Source: Thermodesulfatator sp. (lineage in GTDB: Bacteria > Desulfobacterota > Thermodesulfobacteria > Thermodesulfobacteriales > Thermodesulfobacteriaceae). From it: a stretch of 5,625 nucleotides of DNA. The stretch covers positions 4,713-10,337 of the forward strand of contig JALWCD010000105.1 in assembly GCA_027036915.1 (NCBI GenBank), written 5' to 3'. Every line of letters begins with the position of its first letter. The stretch's first letter is position 1. This document shows, piece after piece, positions 1 through 5,625 of this stretch. A program made the position numbers and the translations under genes. The notes below the pieces were generated by a model. The model saw nothing but the letters and a program-made list of their open reading frames with translations. It did not search any database and was not told the origin of the DNA.

Positions 1-447
1 GATCTGGTAGATTTGAGAGAACTGATAGAAGAAGCCTGTCTGGCCCATCAACCCCTGGCCTGGGAAAAGAATGTTACCATTTCTTGGAAGCCCCCGGAGG
101 AGCCTTTATGGGTGGAAATAGATTCTGAAAGGATGTACGGAGTAGTCTCAAACATCCTGGACAACGCCCTAAGATTCTCTCCCTCCAACACAGAAGTTAT
201 AGTACGGGCCTTCAAAGACGACGGCCGGGCTGTGCTTGAGATAGAAGATTACGGACCGGGGATTAAATCGGAGGAAAAACAGCGTATTTTTGAAAAGTTC
301 TACCATAGAAATTCCGGCGGGCTGGGGTTGGGCCTGGCTATAAGTTATGGTATTATAAAAGCCCATGAAGGAGATATCTGGGTGAGGGATCCCGATGATC
401 ATCAGGGAAGTATTTTTGTAATAGTCTTACCCTTGAAAGATGCCTAA
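1..447 (+). CDS. Sensor histidine kinase, C-terminal fragment (ATPase domain)
   Basis: This is the catalytic end of a two-component sensor kinase, which phosphorylates itself on a histidine and passes the phosphate to the response regulator. The frame is open through base 1 (first codons read DLVDLRELIEEA), so the sensor region, membrane segments and H-box lie to the left of the window. An internal TTG at 13 is not the start. The 148 visible residues hold a HATPase_c domain: N-box NILDNALRFSP at about residues 51-61, the G1/F region DYGPGI followed by RIFEKFY at about 83-101, and the G2 box GLGLGL at about 107-112, ending in a typical 'VIVLPL' strand. All ATP-binding motifs look intact. The spacing of F-box to G2-box is short, as in KdpD/PhoR-type kinases, but the signal sensed cannot be told. 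It overlaps the regulator gene by 8 nt (440-447), so the two are surely one operon and translationally coupled. Confidence 0.93.
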   Translation, partial: DLVDLRELIEEACLAHQPLAWEKNVTISWKPPEEPLWVEIDSERMYGVVSNILDNALRFSPSNTEVIVRAFKDDGRAVLEIEDYGPGIKSEEKQRIFEKFYHRNSGGLGLGLAISYGIIKAHEGDIWVRDPDDHQGSIFVIVLPLKDA

Positions 448-1126
448 AGAACGCCTGTTGCTCATAGAAGACGATCCAGACCTTCAAAAAATTCTCAGCT
501 CTCAGTTTGAGCTCGACAACTATGCGGTCGAGGTGGCCGGAAGCGGACAGGAAGCCCTGGCCAAGGTAAAGGAATTCCAGCCGGAGCTCATCATTCTCGA
601 TCTCAATCTTCCCGACACCGACGGCCTCAAACTCTGCAAGACTTTACGTTCCCTTACCAAGGTCCCCATCATCATCCTCACCGTGAGAGACAATCTCTCG
701 GACAAACTCAAGGGTTTCGAGATGGGGGCCGACGATTATCTCACCAAACCCTTCGAGTATCTGGAACTGGAAGCCCGGGTGAGGGCCTGTCTGCGGCGGG
801 CGAGACTCATTAGTCCCGAAAAGGAAGAGCTAGATTTCGAGCACTTTAAAGTCATTCCAGCCAAGAGAGAAGTTTGGGTAAAAGGAAAAAGGGTCCATCT
901 TACTCGCAAGGAATATGATCTTCTGGAACTTTTTATCTCCCATCCTGGAGAGGTTCTTAGCCGAGACTTCATCAAGCAGGAAATATGGCCCAACAAGGAG
1001 ATCTATCCCTGGAGTCGGACACTGGATGTCCATATAAAAAGGTTGCGAGAAAAAATCGAACCCGATCCCGAAAATCCCCGCTATATCATTACTCATCCGG
1101 GAGTGGGTTACCGCTTCGAGCCTTAG
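440..1126 (+). CDS. OmpR/PhoB-family response regulator
   Basis: A DNA-binding response regulator of 228 residues, the normal length for the OmpR/PhoB/KdpE family. The N-terminal receiver domain (about 1-120) has the acidic pair D11-D12, the phospho-acceptor D54 in LIILDLNLPD, T82 and K104 (TKPF), so it should be phosphorylatable. The C-terminal winged helix (about 130-226) shows the LTRKEYDLLELF helix, the recognition helix TLDVHIKRLREKIE and the closing GVGYRF hairpin. The ATG at 440 lies inside the end of the kinase gene and has no good Shine-Dalgarno (only GAAAG just upstream), consistent with translation coupled to the kinase. Its last 38 bases overlap the end of napH on the other strand. 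Its targets are unknown: control of the neighbouring nap operon is possible but not shown, since the genes are convergent and the nap promoter is outside the window. A KdpE or PhoB symbol is not justified. Confidence 0.95.
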   Translation: MPKERLLLIEDDPDLQKILSSQFELDNYAVEVAGSGQEALAKVKEFQPELIILDLNLPDTDGLKLCKTLRSLTKVPIIILTVRDNLSDKLKGFEMGADDYLTKPFEYLELEARVRACLRRARLISPEKEELDFEHFKVIPAKREVWVKGKRVHLTRKEYDLLELFISHPGEVLSRDFIKQEIWPNKEIYPWSRTLDVHIKRLREKIEPDPENPRYIITHPGVGYRFEP

Positions 1127-1970
1127 AAGCCTCCACTGAAACGGGCTTGAGATAATAAGACCTTTTCCAGTAAAACTTAAGGGCCCCGGTAGGACAGTAA
1201 TCCACACACTCCCCGCAGTTCCAGCAATAAGGGCTATAAGACCCGCCCCTATTCACAGGCAACCCCAGGGGACAAACTTTTTCACAGATCCCGCAAGCGG
1301 AGCACTTCCTACTTTTAAGTCGAACCTTTAGCCTTCTTTTCTGCCCTAAAAAAGCCAGAAGTCCTCCCAGGGGACAGAGATAACGGCAGTAGAAGCGACG
1401 GGTTACGAAATGAAGTAAAAGGATAGCCAGAACAATAAAACCCTCCAGGGCAAAAGAATGGAAAATAATGGCCAGCATCAGTTCCCGGCCTACCAGACCG
1501 GGAGGAGATACGAAAACAAAAATGGGAAATCCCAGGATCATGGAAAGCAAAAACTCCCCTATTAACGCCACCCAGAGGAGGCGAAGGCTGAGCACCAACC
1601 TATCCCGCCAGGTAATGGGATGGTAACGAAAAAGCCAGGCCCTGATCTTATCCACAGTCTCATGCAAAAAACTGATAGGACACACCCAGGAACAAAACAC
1701 CCTGCCGAGATAAAAAGCCACCAGGATCGGAATCAACATCCCTATAAGGGAGGGAAGATAGAGATATTTGGAAATGAGCAAACTCTCCAGCCCCTCCAGG
1801 GGAGAAACGATCCACAGTCTTCCTATCCCTAAAGACTGATACCACCCTTGAATAAAGGTAAAATGAAAATAAAGGTTAAGAAGAGGAGTGATCAAAATCA
1901 GCAAAAAGGCCGCACTCAGGGAAAGATACCGCCAGCGACCATATCGGAGTCTTTTTGGCCTTTTACTCAT
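1089..1970 (-). CDS. napH: NapH, membrane Fe-S quinol dehydrogenase component
   Basis: An integral membrane ferredoxin-type protein of 293 residues, the usual NapH size. In the known systems NapH oxidises membrane quinol and, with NapG, feeds electrons towards NapA. Four hydrophobic segments are visible at about 15-37, 72-92, 125-150 and 163-188. Two Cys-X3-Cys-Pro motifs typical of NapH/NosR/CcoG-like proteins follow segments 2 and 4 (CSWVCP at 93-98, CRYLCP at 195-200). The cytoplasmic tail has two [4Fe-4S] motifs: Cys 223, 226, 229, 233 and Cys 249, 252, 255, 259. The N-terminus is very basic (KRPKRLRYGRWR), which fits an inside orientation. The start ATG overlaps the napG stop as ATGA (1967-1970), with AGGA 7 nt upstream. 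The C-terminal tail after the last cluster runs 38 bp into the end of the convergent response regulator gene. Last gene of the nap operon in view; no terminator is seen after it. Confidence 0.92.
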   Translation of the reverse strand: MSKRPKRLRYGRWRYLSLSAAFLLILITPLLNLYFHFTFIQGWYQSLGIGRLWIVSPLEGLESLLISKYLYLPSLIGMLIPILVAFYLGRVFCSWVCPISFLHETVDKIRAWLFRYHPITWRDRLVLSLRLLWVALIGEFLLSMILGFPIFVFVSPPGLVGRELMLAIIFHSFALEGFIVLAILLLHFVTRRFYCRYLCPLGGLLAFLGQKRRLKVRLKSRKCSACGICEKVCPLGLPVNRGGSYSPYCWNCGECVDYCPTGALKFYWKRSYYLKPVSVEASKARSGNPLPDE

Positions 1971-2533
1971 CTGGAAGTCCTGAAAGCGTAGATGGGTTCC
2001 ACCACGATAGCCTTGGGCCTAACCGGACAGGCGTAAGTACACAGTCCGCAGCCCACACAAACCTCCGGCATCACCACCGGGCGTAACCGATCAAGCTTGA
2101 TGGCCTCCTCCCGGAAGGGGCAGGCATTATAGCAGGAACGACAGATCCCTTCTCCCTTCCAGGTCACACACAGGCGCCGGTTGACCCGCGCCAGACCCAT
2201 CCGAACCTCTTTTTGAGAAACCTTACGGAGGGTCCCCGTGGGGCAGATCTTCACGCAGCGCATGCAGAGGTAACAGGGGACTTTCTCCACATAAATAACC
2301 GGAGTTCCGGCATAAAATCCATGGCGCAGATCCAGAATTTTAATGCTCCGATAGGGACAGCTTTCGGCACAGCGTCCGCATCGGATGCAACGGGAGGCAA
2401 AAAGATCCTCCGGGATAGCGCCCGGGGGCCGTAAAACATTGGTTTTAATAGGAGAAGACGCCAGCTCGCCCGGAGCACAGCTGGCCAGAAAGCCACCGGC
2501 CAGAATCTTCAAAAAAAGACGCCGATGCATCAT
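1967..2533 (-). CDS. napG: NapG, exported ferredoxin-type protein with Tat/lipoprotein signal
   Basis: A 188-residue periplasmic-side iron-sulfur protein expected to pass electrons from NapH to the periplasmic acceptors. Residues 3-9 (HRRLFLK) are a good twin-arginine motif, followed by a short hydrophobic stretch ending in LASC (16-19), which matches a lipobox. The mature protein may therefore begin at a lipidated Cys19. Four cluster motifs follow: Cys 49/52/55/59, Cys 87/90/93/97, Cys 122/131/134/138 (the wide first gap is a known feature of the third NapG cluster) and Cys 159/162/165/169, enough for four [4Fe-4S] clusters. Without the signal it resembles the small NapG/MauM/DmsB-like ferredoxins. 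Two adjacent ATGs (2533 and 2530) can start it. The first overlaps the napD TGA as ATGA. The second sits 4 nt from GGAAGG (2535-2540), whereas the first sits only 1 nt away, so the exact start is uncertain by one residue. The stop overlaps the napH start as ATGA. Confidence 0.9.
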   Translation of the reverse strand: MMHRRLFLKILAGGFLASCAPGELASSPIKTNVLRPPGAIPEDLFASRCIRCGRCAESCPYRSIKILDLRHGFYAGTPVIYVEKVPCYLCMRCVKICPTGTLRKVSQKEVRMGLARVNRRLCVTWKGEGICRSCYNACPFREEAIKLDRLRPVVMPEVCVGCGLCTYACPVRPKAIVVEPIYAFRTSR

Positions 2534-2817
2534 GCCTTCCAGGGTCTTTCCGGAACGTATTCCCCTCGCTCTATCTTCTCCACCTCATCTTCCACATTGA
2601 AGTAAGCCACGTTTATGGAAAGTACCCCTTCAATCTTCCGGGGCCACTCTTTGAGCTCCTTTTCCATCTGGTCCACCGTTTCACCTTCAAAAACCACGAC
2701 CATTTCTCCCTTATCGTTCCAGCCATACACTTCTACACCCTCAAGTCTTTCCAGGGCCGACCTCACACTTTCCAGTTTTTCGGGCAAAAAACAGACCACT
2801 AAACCGGCAACCGGCAT
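2530..2817 (-). CDS. napD: NapD, chaperone for NapA maturation
   Basis: A small cytoplasmic protein of 95 residues. NapD proteins bind the Tat signal peptide of NapA and hold back export until the Mo cofactor is inserted. It starts MPVAGLVVCFLPEKLESV, the classical NapD opening (first strand 'AGLVV', then helix). The later EWPRKIEGVLSINVAYFNVE segment matches the family's second helix and last strand of the ferredoxin-like fold. The acidic C-terminal tail (about 75-90) is unremarkable. I chose the ATG at 2817 because it has GGGGAG 9 nt upstream and begins right at the conserved strand. The open frame extends upstream to a TTG at 2850, but that codon lies in the loop of a terminator hairpin and would add 11 unconserved residues. 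The stop codon overlaps the napG start (ATGA), so napD, napG and napH are coupled. Confidence 0.9.
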   Translation of the reverse strand: MPVAGLVVCFLPEKLESVRSALERLEGVEVYGWNDKGEMVVVFEGETVDQMEKELKEWPRKIEGVLSINVAYFNVEDEVEKIERGEYVPERPWKA

Positions 2818-2826
2818 TTCCACTCT

Positions 2827-2832
2827 CTCCCC
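2827..2832 (-). promoter_or_regulatory. Shine-Dalgarno of napD
   Basis: GGGGAG on the minus strand lies 9 nt before the ATG at 2817 and immediately after the T-tract of the upstream hairpin. It decides the napD start in favour of 2817 over the TTG at 2850. Because the T-run directly abuts this site, the hairpin sits in the leader of napD and could affect its translation as well as transcription. Confidence 0.7.
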
Positions 2833-2859
2833 AAAAAAAGCCGGGCTCAATGCCCGGCT
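2833..2859 (-). terminator. Intrinsic terminator-like hairpin between napA and napD
   Basis: Read on the minus strand, this is AGCCGGGC, a 5-nt loop ATTGA, then GCCCGGCT, followed by an unbroken run of seven T (2833-2839; the first T also closes the stem). The 8-bp perfect GC-rich stem with a T-tract is the textbook form of a Rho-independent terminator for transcripts coming from napA. On the plus strand no T-tract follows, so it is one-directional. It lies inside the operon: no -10/-35-like promoter is evident between it and napD. It therefore most likely lets part of the polymerases through, lowering napDGH relative to napMA, or protects a processed napMA 3' end. Confidence 0.8.
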
Positions 2860-2869
2860 CCGAATTTCA

Positions 2870-2897
2870 AAGGGGCAGGGGATTTCCCCCGCCCCTT
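2870..2897 (-). other. Second GC-rich hairpin just after napA stop
   Basis: An imperfect inverted repeat starts 6 nt after the napA stop. The outer stem AAGGGGC/GCCCCTT (2870-2876 with 2891-2897) and the inner stem GGGG/CCCC (2878-2881 with 2886-2889) are separated by a single A/C mismatch, with a 4-nt loop. No T-run follows on the minus strand (next bases TGAAATTCGG), so it is not by itself a good terminator. It could be a 3'-end stabilising structure for napA mRNA acting in tandem with the terminator-like hairpin 10 nt further downstream. Confidence 0.6.
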
Positions 2898-2903
2898 CAA
2901 AGT

Positions 2904-5336
2904 TTACCTCTTATGCCCTACCACATAGGGCTTAAGGGGTTTCGGTCCCGAGACCTTTCGGATCCGGCAGGCACAGATCTTAAACTCCGGCTCCTTGGAG
3001 CCCGGATCAAAGGCGTCCTTGGTCACCCGGTTAGCCATACGCTCTTCGTGCATGTCGTGCCAGTAAATGAAGACCATGCCCTCGATCGGGCCTTCGTAGA
3101 CCTTGGCCGGAAGCACGATTTTCCCCCGACGGGTCTCGATCTCCACCATATCGTTGGGGTTAATCCCCAGGCGCCGGGCATCTTTGGGATTAATCTCCAC
3201 GTAAGCATAAGGATTAGCCCGCAGGAGCTCCGGAATACGTCCGGTCATGCTGGTGGTATGCCAGTGGTCGATCACCCGCCCGGTAGAAAGGTAGAAGGGA
3301 TACTCCGCATCCGGCTCCTCGGCCGCTCCCTTGTAAGGCCTGAGCCAGATGTAGAGCTTGTGGTCCTTGTGTGCCGGACCGTAGAAAACATAGGGGCCGG
3401 AGATGCCCAGCTTCTTTCCTTCTTCATCGGCCAGGGGATCAATCCCGCGAACGAACTTCTTATAGGTTCCCCCGCGAAGCGCGATCTCTTTGGTGGGCGC
3501 CGGCCACTGCACCCCGTCAGGGCGCTGTTTTAGAACTTCGTAGGTAGCTCCGGAAAGATCGTTGTCCCGGCCTTTGGTGAGTTTCTGGCTGTATTCGTCC
3601 CAGATAGCCTTGGGCAGTTCGTAACCCTCCTCCTTGCCCACAAAATCCTTCACACAGATCCTGAGATTCCGGGCCCGCCTGCTATCCCCCATTTTCTCGA
3701 ACTTTTCCGCCATCTTGAGGGCCCATTCCCGTACGATCCAGACCTCGGGCTTGGCCTCTCCGGGCGGATCCACCACCTTCACGGTCAGCTGGCTCCGCCG
3801 CTCGGTGCAACCGTAAACCCCGGTCTTTTCAAAGTGGAAGGCCGTGGGCAGTACCAGATTGGCCAGCTCCGTGGTCTTGGTGGGGAAAATATCGGTCACC
3901 ACCACGAAGACATCCTCCCGCGCCAGCCCTTTCCGATAGTAATCACAGTTGGGAAGACTCTGGGCCGGACTGGTACAGTTGATCCAGATGGCCTTGATCT
4001 TTCCTTCATTTACCGCCCGGAACATGGCTACCGTATGATAACCCGGCTTCGGAGGAATAGTTCCCCGGGGAACTCCCCAGAGATCCTCCACCTGATGACG
4101 AAGTTTGTCGACCTTGACCGGCCGGTGTCCCGGCAGGATGTGACAGAGACCTCCACCCTCGCGCACCCCACCACAGGCGTTGGGCTGACCGGTAAGAGAA
4201 AAACTGTCGGCCCCGGGTTTGCAGAGCTGACCGGTAAGAAGATGAAGATTGTGGATCAGATTGTTGGCCCACACCCCGCGAATCCGCTGGTTGATGCCCA
4301 TGGTCCACATGGACATGGTTCCCTTCGATTTTGCAAACCACCGGGCAGCCGTCCGGATCTTCTCCGGAGTGATATTGCCTCCGCAAATCTCCGCCGCCCG
4401 CTCCGGGGTGTACTGTTTGAGGAACTCTTTATACTCCTCAAAGCTCACATCCTTCGGCGGTTTCCCTACCTTAAATTTGCAATATTTCCGGATGAACTCT
4501 TCGTCATAGAGTCCTTCCTCCACGATCACATAGGCCATGGCGTTGAGCAGGGCCAGATCCGTGCCGGGCTTGAACTGGAGATGAAGGTCCGCGATACGGG
4601 AGGTGGGAGAAACCCGAGGGTCGGCGTTGATAACCTTTACTTCCTTGGGATTTGAAAGTTTGCGATTCATGACCCGGCGGAAGATGACCGGATGACACTC
4701 CGCCATGTTACTGCCGATGATGAAGAAACAATAAGCCTTTTCGATGTCGGCATAAGAACCGATGGGTTCATCCGCTCCGAAGGAGGTCAGATATCCTCCC
4801 ACGGCGCTGGCCATACAGAGCCGCGGATTACCCTCCACGTTGTTGGTCCCGAGGCCGGCCCGCATGATCTTCTGGAAAAGATAGGTTTCCTCCGTTAAGG
4901 CCTGCCCAGAGCCGTAATAAGCCGTGGCATTGGGGCCATACTTGGCGGTCACTTCGGCGAACTTCCGGGCCGCAATGTCCAGAGCCTCTTCCCAGGAAAT
5001 CTCCCGGAAAGGCTGATCCTTGCGTTCACGATAAAGCGGCTTCTTGAGCCTTTCCGGATGGTGAATGATCTTGTAAAACAGCATGCCCTTCATGCAAACA
5101 TAGCCCTTGTTGGTAGCCGATTCCGTGATACCCTTAATGGCTACCGGTTTACCATTCTTAAGGCCCAGGTAGACCCGGCACCCCACCCCACAGAACCGAC
5201 ACACGCCGGGTTCCCAGCGGTCCACATCCGCGGCCTGGGCCACCTCCTGCATCCCCTTGGGCAGTTCAATGCCTGCCAGAGAGGCCGCCGTTAAAGCCGC
5301 GGTCCTTTTTATAAACTGTCTCCTGGTAAGACCCAT
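2904..5336 (-). CDS. napA: NapA, periplasmic nitrate reductase catalytic subunit
   Basis: The 810-residue molybdoenzyme that reduces nitrate to nitrite in the periplasm. Residues 4-10 (TRRQFIK) and the following hydrophobic stretch form a Tat signal; the likely cut is near AQA/A at 35-36. The [4Fe-4S] ligands are Cys46, Cys49, Cys53 and Cys81, with the electron-relay Lys83 close by. Cys174 in NPRLCMASAVGGY is the Mo ligand; in mature numbering it falls near 139-140, as Cys140 of Desulfovibrio NapA. The Nap signature SLTGQPNACGG...R is at 380-392. The C-terminal molybdopterin-dinucleotide-binding domain is at about 678-795, with STGRVIDHWHT (684-694). Nap is favoured over assimilatory Nas or formate dehydrogenase by these motifs, the Cys (not Sec) ligand and the neighbours napM and napD. 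Mature length of about 775 lies between the short Desulfovibrio form (about 720) and proteobacterial NapA (about 790-800). Residue 54, directly after the third cluster cysteine, is Arg where Gly is usual. The ATG at 5336 has a strong Shine-Dalgarno and lies 19 nt after napM. Confidence 0.97.
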   Translation of the reverse strand: MGLTRRQFIKRTAALTAASLAGIELPKGMQEVAQAADVDRWEPGVCRFCGVGCRVYLGLKNGKPVAIKGITESATNKGYVCMKGMLFYKIIHHPERLKKPLYRERKDQPFREISWEEALDIAARKFAEVTAKYGPNATAYYGSGQALTEETYLFQKIMRAGLGTNNVEGNPRLCMASAVGGYLTSFGADEPIGSYADIEKAYCFFIIGSNMAECHPVIFRRVMNRKLSNPKEVKVINADPRVSPTSRIADLHLQFKPGTDLALLNAMAYVIVEEGLYDEEFIRKYCKFKVGKPPKDVSFEEYKEFLKQYTPERAAEICGGNITPEKIRTAARWFAKSKGTMSMWTMGINQRIRGVWANNLIHNLHLLTGQLCKPGADSFSLTGQPNACGGVREGGGLCHILPGHRPVKVDKLRHQVEDLWGVPRGTIPPKPGYHTVAMFRAVNEGKIKAIWINCTSPAQSLPNCDYYRKGLAREDVFVVVTDIFPTKTTELANLVLPTAFHFEKTGVYGCTERRSQLTVKVVDPPGEAKPEVWIVREWALKMAEKFEKMGDSRRARNLRICVKDFVGKEEGYELPKAIWDEYSQKLTKGRDNDLSGATYEVLKQRPDGVQWPAPTKEIALRGGTYKKFVRGIDPLADEEGKKLGISGPYVFYGPAHKDHKLYIWLRPYKGAAEEPDAEYPFYLSTGRVIDHWHTTSMTGRIPELLRANPYAYVEINPKDARRLGINPNDMVEIETRRGKIVLPAKVYEGPIEGMVFIYWHDMHEERMANRVTKDAFDPGSKEPEFKICACRIRKVSGPKPLKPYVVGHKR

Positions 5337-5342
5337 AGGACA

Positions 5343-5349
5343 CCTCCTT
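5343..5349 (-). promoter_or_regulatory. Strong Shine-Dalgarno of napA
   Basis: AAGGAGG on the minus strand, 6 nt before the napA ATG, is a near-perfect ribosome binding site. It is clearly stronger than the sites before napG and napH, which fits a catalytic subunit made in excess of its accessory proteins. It fills most of the 19-nt napM-napA gap. Confidence 0.85.
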
Positions 5350-5355
5350 CAGAAA

Positions 5356-5625
5356 TTATTGAGCCTTTTTCTCAAAAAGATGCGGGGTGTGACATTCCCA
5401 GCAGGCCCTGTCCTTGGGACAATTTTCGTAGGCCTTGGCATGACAGGTACGACAGGTTTCACGGGTAGGTTCATGAAAAGTCTCAAAGGTTCCGTGACAC
5501 TGGAAGCACTTCACCATGGCTATGCCGTGCCTGGATTGCCACCATTCCTGATATATCTCGGGGGTCTCAGTACGATGACAATCGCTGCAGGCAATCAACT
5601 TTTCCTGCTCCGAAAGCTCCGGATG
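5356..5625 (-). CDS. napM: NapM-like tetraheme cytochrome c, C-terminal part
   Basis: This is the end of a periplasmic multiheme cytochrome c expected to deliver electrons to NapA. The frame is open to the right edge of the window (first visible residues HPELSEQEK), so the signal peptide and true start are missing. A TTG at 5598 inside it is not the start. The 89 visible residues contain four CXXCH heme-binding motifs: CSDCH (13-17), CFQCH (40-44), CRTCH (58-62) and CWECH (75-79). Exactly four other histidines are visible (residues 1, 33, 51 and 82), enough to provide bis-His ligation of all four hemes. A fifth cysteine pattern (ENCPKD, Cys69) is not a heme site. Size, four hemes and position directly before napA match NapM of the Desulfovibrio napCMADGH operon. 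NapC-type NrfH/NapC cytochromes are larger, with a membrane anchor, and fit less well. Further heme motifs outside the window cannot be excluded. Confidence 0.85.
   Translation of the reverse strand, partial: HPELSEQEKLIACSDCHRTETPEIYQEWWQSRHGIAMVKCFQCHGTFETFHEPTRETCRTCHAKAYENCPKDRACWECHTPHLFEKKAQ

Noticed and set aside
1127..1148. Small hairpin AAGCCT/GGGCTT after the response regulator stop
   Set aside because: It has a short 6-bp stem with one G-T pair, a 10-nt loop and no T-run on the plus strand, and it lies inside napH, so it is not a credible terminator.
2511..2517. Run of seven A (seven T in napG sense) near the napG start as a possible slippage or phase-variation site
   Set aside because: The run encodes the Leu-Phe-Leu of the Tat motif in the correct frame. 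Seven is modest for slippage and nothing else points to phase variation.
2818..2850. Extended napD start at the TTG at 2850, giving 106 residues
   Set aside because: The TTG lies in the loop of the terminator-like hairpin, and the extra 11 residues include the T-tract and the Shine-Dalgarno. The ATG at 2817 fits the NapD family start.
2818..2903. Independent promoter for napDGH in the napA-napD gap
   Set aside because: A TTGAAA-like -35 occurs on the minus strand, but no -10-like element follows at proper spacing, and no sigma-54 GG/GC pattern is seen.
2850..3533. Long plus-strand open frame (227 codons) opposite napA
   Set aside because: It is antisense to the strongly conserved C-terminal domain of NapA, shows no recognisable motif, and reads like a shadow of codon bias.
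3834..4655. Long plus-strand open frame (273 codons) opposite napA
   Set aside because: It is antisense to the catalytic core of NapA, has no domain features, and is explained by the GC-biased third positions of napA.
5356..5598. Cytochrome starting at the internal TTG at 5598 (80 residues)
   Set aside because: The frame stays open to the window edge and no signal peptide precedes the first heme motif, so the real start is outside the window.

Overview
The window carries most of a periplasmic nitrate reductase (Nap) operon on the minus strand. It reads right to left: a napM-like tetraheme cytochrome c (cut by the right edge), napA, napD, napG and napH. Facing it from the left edge on the plus strand is the end of a two-component system: the C-terminal part of a sensor histidine kinase and a complete OmpR/PhoB-type response regulator. 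Almost every base is coding. The only noteworthy intergenic stretch is the 86 nt between napA and napD.

The order napM-napA-napD-napG-napH is that of the nap operon of sulfate-reducing Desulfovibrio (napC-M-A-D-G-H), not the napFDAGHBC order of E. coli. The proteins are rich in Glu, Lys and Arg, and base composition is fairly balanced. Together these suggest an anaerobic, perhaps thermophilic, sulfur-metabolising bacterium of the Desulfobacterota/Thermodesulfobacteriota type (for example relatives of Thermosulfurimonas). This placement is an inference from gene order and protein flavour only.

The genes probably work together as follows. NapH (membrane Fe-S protein) and NapG (exported 16-Cys-type ferredoxin) form a quinol-oxidising branch. 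NapM carries electrons in the periplasm. NapA, exported by Tat with its Mo-bisMGD and [4Fe-4S] cofactors, reduces nitrate to nitrite. NapD is the cytoplasmic chaperone for the NapA Tat signal. No napB or napC is in view, although napC could lie beyond the right edge.

Points worth attention are: a strong intrinsic-terminator-like hairpin inside the operon between napA and napD, with a second hairpin just after napA; a NapG whose Tat signal ends in a lipoprotein lipobox; a 38-bp tail-to-tail overlap between napH and the response regulator; and a NapA of intermediate length. These are variations on a known system. I saw no clearly undescribed system in this window.
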